NCBI GenBank assembly: GCA_039000515.1
Contig: JBCFYV010000012.1
Coordinates: forward strand, 8,863,486 to 8,927,485
Origin: Timema cristinae
Lineage: Eukaryota; Arthropoda; Insecta; Phasmatodea; Timematidae
Direction: 5' to 3'
DNA length: 64,000 bases
Numbering within the stretch: position 1 is the first letter of the stretch; every line of letters starts with the position of its first letter. A program made the translations under genes and the position numbers. Under the pieces are notes generated by a model. The model was not told where the DNA came from and made no database searches. It saw only the letters and a list, made by a program, of their open reading frames with translations. Below are positions 58,296-64,000 of the stretch, piece after piece.

Positions 58296-59788
58296 TTTTT
58301 GAAACGCAAACACAAGACAAAGCCCAAGAAAAATGTTGATGTTGCTTGAAAGTAATTCGCTACACAACTTAGAAAACCGAGCATTCACCCACCCCCATCC
58401 TCACCCCCTTATTTACTGAAAATTGCGAGACCTGTAGAGAATAACCCTACCCTCCGCATAATCTATCGCAGTGTTCTTCTCGAAAGATTCTTGTGATTGA
58501 GTGGTAAAGTGTCCCGCCACGCCAACAGGTTTAGGTTAGGAGGACCACAAATTTCTAAAAACATTCGTACAGGTAAACATTCCTATTGCTCAGTGAAGCG
58601 TGATTGAACACGGCACACATAATAGCCCGGCCCTGACCTAGCGCTATGAAGCTCAATTTGCTACAAATGACTAAGGAAGGAGCATAAATATTATTTATTT
58701 ACATTATTTTCTAGCACGTATATTCATTTTTTTTTATTTTGTGGACGCATTCGAACCATTCAAATACTAGAAAAAGCGGAGGAATGATGTTCCGATTCGA
58801 AAATAAGTACCGGAAAGACGTTCCCGCCCAAATACACTTAGCTACTCCCATTTGTACAGTAATAAACAGTATTTTTACAGTCCAACAGAGCTATGACAAG
58901 ATAGCCCGGGGCCGGAATAACATAACCTTACTCTACTCGATTTAACAACGGCCATTTCATATGACCTCTTGTTAAAATGTCAATAATTCTAGCGCTAGAT
59001 GTTAGCAAGCAATCCTTAAAGGTCGACCTTGGCTAATTGCACCTTCATAAAGATCAGATTTTAGGGGTGAAGCGGATGATGCGAGGACAGAAAAATCTAA
59101 AGGTCATAAGTCATGATTTGCAAAAGATGGTTTAGGGAACTAGCACACGAGTATAAAATAAGGATATATCTCAAAGCTAATACTAATGTTGAAAACTTGT
59201 TTTGTGTTTAGTTTAAGGATCCTTTTAAATAATATAAAGAGTAGTTGCAAATTCTACAAATATTAACAAAAATGTTATTTGTACAAATGGTCTGTTATTA
59301 TCAATGAACTCATCAAATCTACTTCTCTTATTAATTATTTGTTTGTTTTCTCTAATTTAAGTATATTAATGAAGTCAAGTAAACCTGTTAACATAAGGAA
59401 ATATTAAATTGATGTGTTAAAAAAAGATTTTGTAGGTACATAAATAAATATGAAACGGTAATATTTCCTTGTGACAACATTCATTGCTATATGAGAGTAT
59501 TAAAATGTAATGACCTAGGTTTAAGTAAAACGAACCTAATGTAACTTTCAAAACTTGTCAACTTAGAACTAGAACTCAAGCTTGGAAGCCTAACTCCCTA
59601 AGAAGACACAAAAACTGTTTGAGCTAAGGTTTCGTTCAATTTATATTGTGTGATTTGATTAAGAAATGCATAGGCGTATTAAAATACCAAGATGCAATCT
59701 TAACTGGTTGTTCTTTAAACTTTCTAATGGTTGAACTGTCGAGTTGGTATTCCCAACACCTTCTTTATGTTTTTTGCTCTGTTGGCAG
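58296..59788. other. End of intron 4, mostly unassigned
   Basis: A worn tRNA-like word pair at about 58490-58560 (TTGTGATTGAGTGGTAAAGTG...AGGTTTAGGTT) may be a SINE head. The rest is AT-rich without recognisable coding, ending in the T-rich tract before the acceptor at 59788. Confidence 0.35.
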
Positions 59789-59929
59789 CCCCCGGTTTTC
59801 CATGCAACAACGATGATGAGTGTGTTCGCGGAGCTACATGCATTTCCCCCAACAGTACCCGCGCCACTGGCCAGAAACTATGCCGCTGCAAACATGATGA
59901 TGATGACGAAGATGATGATGAGTGCAGCA
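59789..59929 (+). CDS. Exon 5, second EB/EGF-like cysteine module and acidic linker
   Basis: The exon is 141 bp. An excellent acceptor (long T tract, TTGGCAG) lies at 59788 and a strong donor GCA|GTAAGT follows 59929. Phase is 1 on both sides, matching the preceding exon (G+CC = Ala). It reads PGFPCNNDDECVRGATCIS, an NST sequon, then KLCRCKHDDDDEDDDECSS: C-x5-C-x5-C, C-x-C and a last Cys after an Asp/Glu run. This repeats the C.....C pattern with acidic pair seen in exon 4 and supports tandem EB/EGF-like modules. The (GAT)n-coded acidic run lies between the fifth and sixth Cys and replaces the usual loop, which is odd and might be a microsatellite expansion. The donor base A joins GT of the last exon to give Ser. 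Confidence 0.8.
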
Positions 59930-60114
59930 GTAAGTGAGCAGGTCTCATCATAGGTTCAATGTCGCCTGGGGGGAATTGTCCAACATAGAAGAATTAGAAA
60001 CTGGGAGTGGACAGTTTCTATTTAATAATTTCATTATACATGATTTTACTTAAACATTAGCTTATACCTAAATTTTGTGTAAGTGTAGAAACCTAGAAAT
60101 AAAATGATTAAATA

Positions 60115-60270
60115 ATATAAATGGTTTTCTGGTGTTGGGAAGGTCATGGTTTGAATTCGGCCGGGCTTAATAAGGTTGAATTTCCTTGTATGTTTTCCCA
60201 ATCTATCCAGACTGATGAAGGTACATTTATTTTTAATTCTACCTTTCTCATTTATATTCCATTTGTCTAG
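60115..60270 (+). mobile_element. 5'-worn SINE fragment
   Basis: GGTCATGGTTTGAATTCGGCC (B box), GTTTTCCCAATCTATCC and GAAGGTACATTTATTTTTAA appear in plus-strand SINE order. Confidence 0.5.
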
Positions 60271-60370
60271 TTAATTGTGTACAGTGTGTTCGGAAACTCA
60301 TAGGCCAAACTGCACATATAATTTGTTTTAACCATAAATAATACAACATCCCTGTACACTTACATTTGAA

Positions 60371-61006
60371 AAAAAAATGGGTGTGTGTACTTATGTACGC
60401 GCGCGAGAAGTTATACTTCTTTGGCATCATTAAAAAATAGTTTTTAATTGCATGCAAATAATTAATTACAATAAAATGATAATATTTAGTATTATGTTAA
60501 ATAATAATATTTTAATTTATATCAATAAATAATACATACGAATAGTTAACCTCAATTATATTGGAGCACTTGAAAAAGTCTATAAGCACAATTTTTTTCA
60601 CTAATATTTATGAATAGTAAATAATATTAATCAAAATATTCAATTTAAATCACTACTGAATATAATTTATTAGCACATATATAATTCGCACTTGTATGAA
60701 ACTAAAACACGTGTTGTGAATGTAGAAACTAGAAACATGTGGATAAATATTATATATATGAAAACAGTGATCAGAGGCGACGAGCGTACCATAGAGAAAG
60801 GAATAACATAGTATACATTTCTCTATGAGCGTACCAACATGCGCGACTAACAGAGGTTCTATTTCTATTTTGTTGGTAGCTTTTTTTTTTCGAGACTTAG
60901 TGAGCGGTTTACCTTCAACCTGTTACTTTTGTGTTACAGTGATGCACGTGCATCTTAAAATTTCACCCATCATTTTTTCATAACGCGCCTAAAGAAGTAT
61001 AACTTC
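60371..61006. mobile_element. TIR element family B, copy 2, nested in family A
   Basis: It opens with GTGTGTACTTATGTACGCGCG and GAGAAGTTATACTTCTTTGG, as at 5545, and closes with ACGCGCCTAAAGAAGTATAAC. The inner part from 60475 to 60990 repeats 6060-6550 closely but lacks about 400 bp of AT-rich sequence present in copy 1. Confidence 0.7.
60792..60826. repeat. 35-bp insertion with inverted ends and a 10-bp duplication
   Basis: GAGCGTACCA occurs at 60782-60791 and again at 60827-60836. Between them is a 35-bp segment with mirror ends TAGAGAAA/TTTCTCTA. Copy 1 of family B has a single GAGCGTACCA here with no insert. Confidence 0.8.
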
Positions 61007-61678
61007 AAAAGAACTACGCTAATACCATTAAATTGTGTTCAAAGTTTCAGCGCACAGCACCGGGAGAGCAAAGCTGTTAAAGGATGCATGTACAACAGGT
61101 GGCATAGGAGTTAGGCGCGCGGCACTGCACATGTAATAATGGCAAGCACATTCTGTGATATAGGTCCGTTAATGACGACCCTCAAAACGTATTCCCATTT
61201 CTAAATAGACTGGTGTGTTGTTTACTATTAATTGTGGTATGTTTCCTGCTGCCATGCTCCAAGATGTCGAGGTTTGTAGTGCCACATGCCTAACTCCTAT
61301 GCCACCTGTCATACACGCATGCTTGAACAACTTTGCTCTCCAAGCACTGTACACCAACACTCTGAACACAATTTAATGGTATTAGCATAATTTTCCAGAT
61401 GTAAGTGTACAGGGATGTTGTATTACTTTTGGTTCAAACACTCTATAATTAAGTGCATTTTGGGCTACGAGTTCTGAACACCTTGTATAGCCAGGACATG
61501 TAGTATGATACAAAGCAAAAAAAAAGTTCAAATTTTACTATGCTATTATTTCTACAAAACCCTTTCAGAATTATTGGCGGCGTCAAATTATCTTACAATG
61601 TTCCATCTTTTGAACCCCCAAAACTTTCTCAGTTTAGCTACAAATAAATATGAATTATATTATCTTGTTCTTTTTCAG

Positions 61679-61764
61679 GTGCGCAGAGGACAGTCACTTC
61701 GATCTTTCTTGTGTCGGCTCTAGTACTGCTGGCCGCATGTCACATTTTGACAAGTGCCATTTAA
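61679..61764 (+). CDS. Exon 6, hydrophobic C-terminus of the EB/EGF-like protein
   Basis: The acceptor is TTGTTCTTTTTCAG at 61678. In the frame set by exon 5 the exon reads AQRTVTSIFLVSALVLLAAC, then HILTSAI and TAA at 61762-61764. The preceding CSS plus AQRTV followed by about 20 hydrophobic residues up to the very end is the form of a GPI-attachment signal (small omega-site residues, spacer, hydrophobic tail). A C-terminal membrane anchor is the alternative. Together with the signal-peptide-like first exon it predicts a cell-surface protein of roughly 280 residues. The stop and nearby polyadenylation signal make this the last exon. Confidence 0.75.
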
Positions 61765-61830
61765 TTGACTCAATGGTGATCTAATTTTTTTTTCTCTCTG
61801 AGAAACAATATATGTTAGGCATACTTCCAC

Positions 61831-61836
61831 AATAAA
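61831..61836 (+). terminator. Polyadenylation signal
   Basis: AATAAA 67 bp after the stop codon of the last exon, followed by a T-rich stretch. It fits a short 3' untranslated region. Confidence 0.55.
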
Positions 61837-61859
61837 ATTGATTTTCTTAACTTTCAAAC

Positions 61860-62980
61860 CTTCAATTATAAATAATCATACACATCGATAATTTAAAATT
61901 TTATAGTGGTGTGTCAAGTTTACTTTTTCAATTATACACAAAGCCGACTCATTAATATTAAATATTCTTAAATTTTAAATTGTATTTTCTATTTTTTTTT
62001 GTTGATTAAAAAACTTAAAATGGATCTTTAAATATTTCATTAGTGTTTTAACAGATTTAATGCTAAGCTGCTAAATCCACTATTACAAAATTGAATTCAA
62101 TATTAAAGAATTTTGTTGACTAGGGAACGTTAATAAAAAATACCATGTACCTTTCAGCAGAGAAATGTAAAAATTGTTTGTATTTCAACTGGTAATATTT
62201 TTGTTCTTAAAACTTATTCATGTTTTAAGTAAAAGTGAAATTTTTGGAACTTCTCACACCCCTAAATTCTTAAATTTATAAAATAGTAGTACCTACAATT
62301 AACACTCACTTAACAAGTGAATTATTTAGTGAGAAAATTGACTAGCCAATCAGCAGCAACTTTTCATGCAGTGTTACTGAATATTATTTGGTTTTATAAT
62401 AAACATCATATGGCAAACTCCATACTCTTAATATAATATGCCTTATAAACAATTATTTTATAAAACAAAATCACATCATTTCTAGAATTTCCTATTTAAA
62501 GACATTGCCACAAACACTGTAATACAGTTTATAACATTACATAGTTTTAAATTGTAATGCTTTTGACAGGAGCAAAAATATAAAGCTCTTATAACGTATT
62601 CAAAAGTCAATAAGGCCTTTTCCAATAATAATTATGAACACCACTAACACAAATAATAGGTTTAGTTTGGTAATTTCAAAGTCAACATTTACTTAAATCT
62701 AAACATACAAGCTGATCTTATAAAGATAAAGGCTGTGTGTATGGTGAAATATTAATTCCTCGAATTAGTGAAGTAATCAATTAAAACTGGCTTTAAAAGT
62801 ATTATATTAAGAAATTTAAATTATATATATATATTATGTTTAAAATACTATTATGATAAGAACCATATATTTTAATGATTTTCAAGTATACTTTAAGCAC
62901 ACTTAATATTTGTATGTGAATAAGTACTCAGTTATATTAATAAAATGAAAATTATAAAATAAGGAATATTAAATTTGTTT
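61860..62980. other. AT-rich downstream sequence
   Basis: AT-rich intergenic-looking DNA with no recognised coding, RNA or repeat. Confidence 0.45.
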
Positions 62981-63930
62981 TTATAAGCTTGCTTCTTGTT
63001 TCGGGGAATTGGGAGGTGCGTCGTCGAGGCCCAGGGCCCAGGTCGAGAAGTTGCCACTGCAGTTTTTCATATGAAAGGCATTTGATATGCGTCCTTCTTG
63101 GGTCCGAGAGCCGTAGTCGGAAAGATGATACGGGGGAGGTGGAGGGGAGAGGGGTCGTAGCTGATAGGCGGGTTACGTGGAGAGGAGTTGCGAGGGAACG
63201 TGGGGGGATAAAGCGGATGAATATTGGAAGGGGGGGGGGGGGGGGGCAGGTGTGAGAAGGGCTTTAAAATGATGTAGTGTTCCACCCTCCTTTGCTACGG
63301 CGGTACTGTGAAGGCTTTGTAGGGGGGGGGGGGTCATGAGGAGAGGGTGGAAATTTGACAAGTAGTTGGCAGTCCGGATGGTTCTGAGCATAGTTCTGAG
63401 CGCAGAAAGGTAGGAAGGGTTGTTTGTAGAAAATGAAACCAGACCAATAGATGTCTTCCCAAAGCCTCGAGAGGGTTGGGATGAGATGGCTGAAGTTTAT
63501 TTCCATTTATTCGTCATCTCCTTACATTGACAATATTCATCAGCTGGAGGAGGTTGGGCCCAACCCTCCTCCTCAGTATTATTCTCTAAACTTTAGCTAA
63601 CATATATATTTAACCCTCTTATAATTACTCTGACTAAAGCTACTACATTATTGTTACACATTTTTACAGTTGAATGGTTTTTTGTGGTCCTTTTTTTGGT
63701 AAGGTCTTTGGCTTGATCGAGCCCTTTGTCCTGGCGCGATCTCTTAGAGCATTTAGAACTAGCGGCCTGGTGCGCTGGGTTTCTTGGGGAGGATCGTGAC
63801 CCGTCTAGCGGACCGCTTGGGGGGGGGGGGGGGGGCGTAGTGTGTGTGTGTGCGCTTGCCACTAGATCACTCCGCCTCCCTTCCGAGGGGTGCTCTCGGT
63901 CTCGGAACAGTCACTAGATGTCGCAAAACA
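62981..63930. repeat. G-rich low-complexity tract with long G runs
   Basis: GC content rises sharply. Runs of 12 to about 20 G occur near 63230, 63321 and 63813, amid GGGGGAGGTGGAGGGG-like sequence. Pro-rich minus-strand and Gly/Arg-rich plus-strand frames here are products of the base bias. No gene is supported. Confidence 0.5.
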
Positions 63931-64000
63931 AATTGTGATTTGGGGTGGATTTTCTTTAGCATGATAAACTTTGATCCATGTTATAATATATTTGGGAGAT

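Larger units (their letters stand above)
60282..61485. mobile_element. Foldback MITE family A, copy 2, interrupted
   Basis: It begins CAGTGTGTTCGGAAACTCATAGGCC and its right arm ends GGGCTACGAGTTCTGAACACCTTG, TA on each side (60280-60281 and 61486-61487). The arms match copy 1 (7640-8198) through AATACCATTAAATTGTGTTC and ACAACAGGTGGCATAGGAG. The left arm is split by a family B element at about 60371-61006. Confidence 0.75.

Noticed and set aside
62989..63862. Pro-rich and Gly/Arg-rich open frames at the right end
   Set aside because: They arise from G-rich low-complexity DNA with homopolymer runs; no start context, splice sites or domains.

Overview
The window is eukaryotic nuclear DNA. It is AT-rich, has spliceosomal splice signals and no operons, and is packed with short interspersed elements, terminal-inverted-repeat (TIR) elements, simple repeats, one intact BEL/Pao retrotransposon and eroded transposon genes. 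The BEL/Pao, KIAA1586-like hAT and Polinton-type integrase remnants together with a tRNA-derived SINE suit an arthropod, most likely an insect with large introns. The species cannot be told from the sequence.

One host gene appears to run left to right through most of the window. A CpG-rich promoter-like block lies at 10.3-10.6 kb. Candidate coding exons are 12583-12792 (signal-peptide-like start), 17701-17796, 31008-31169, 36802-36948, 59789-59929 and 61679-61764, with an AATAAA at 61831. All five junctions can be made in phase 1, and every exon after the first is open across its full length. The predicted product is a small secreted or GPI-anchored protein: signal peptide, disordered Pro/Thr/Asn-rich region with N-glycosylation sequons, two cysteine-rich EB/EGF-like modules, an acidic linker and a hydrophobic C-terminus. 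I do not recognise it as a named gene. The first exon has a reading-frame conflict.

The introns hold nested mobile DNA. The 22.8 kb fourth intron (36949-59788) carries on its minus strand a broken KIAA1586-like hAT-family gene (47242-58295). It has been split by a near-pristine BEL/Pao element (50916-57830, 5-bp target duplication ATGTG, almost identical LTRs) and by a TA-flanked element (48373-50251), which itself contains a hAT-type element (48708-49638, 8-bp target duplication CCTTTTTG). The same intron has an older BEL/Pao remnant (42.6-44.7 kb), a Polinton-type integrase C-terminus (40.45-40.67 kb) and several SINEs. A second Polinton-type integrase remnant lies at 23.5-24.5 kb, minus strand.

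Region by region: 0-10 kb holds hAT ends, tandem copies of a dispersed repeat, a perfect 32-bp-arm palindrome, two TIR/foldback elements and SINEs. 10-18 kb holds the promoter, exons 1-2 and a SINE cluster. 18-31 kb is AT-rich intron with an integrase remnant and a degenerate tandem array. 31-37 kb holds exons 3-4, two copies of a TA-flanked MITE and a GT-rich minisatellite. 37-59 kb is the transposon-laden fourth intron. 59.8-61.9 kb holds the last two exons and 3' end, with a foldback element interrupted by another element in the intron between them. 62-64 kb is AT-rich, then G-rich with long G runs.
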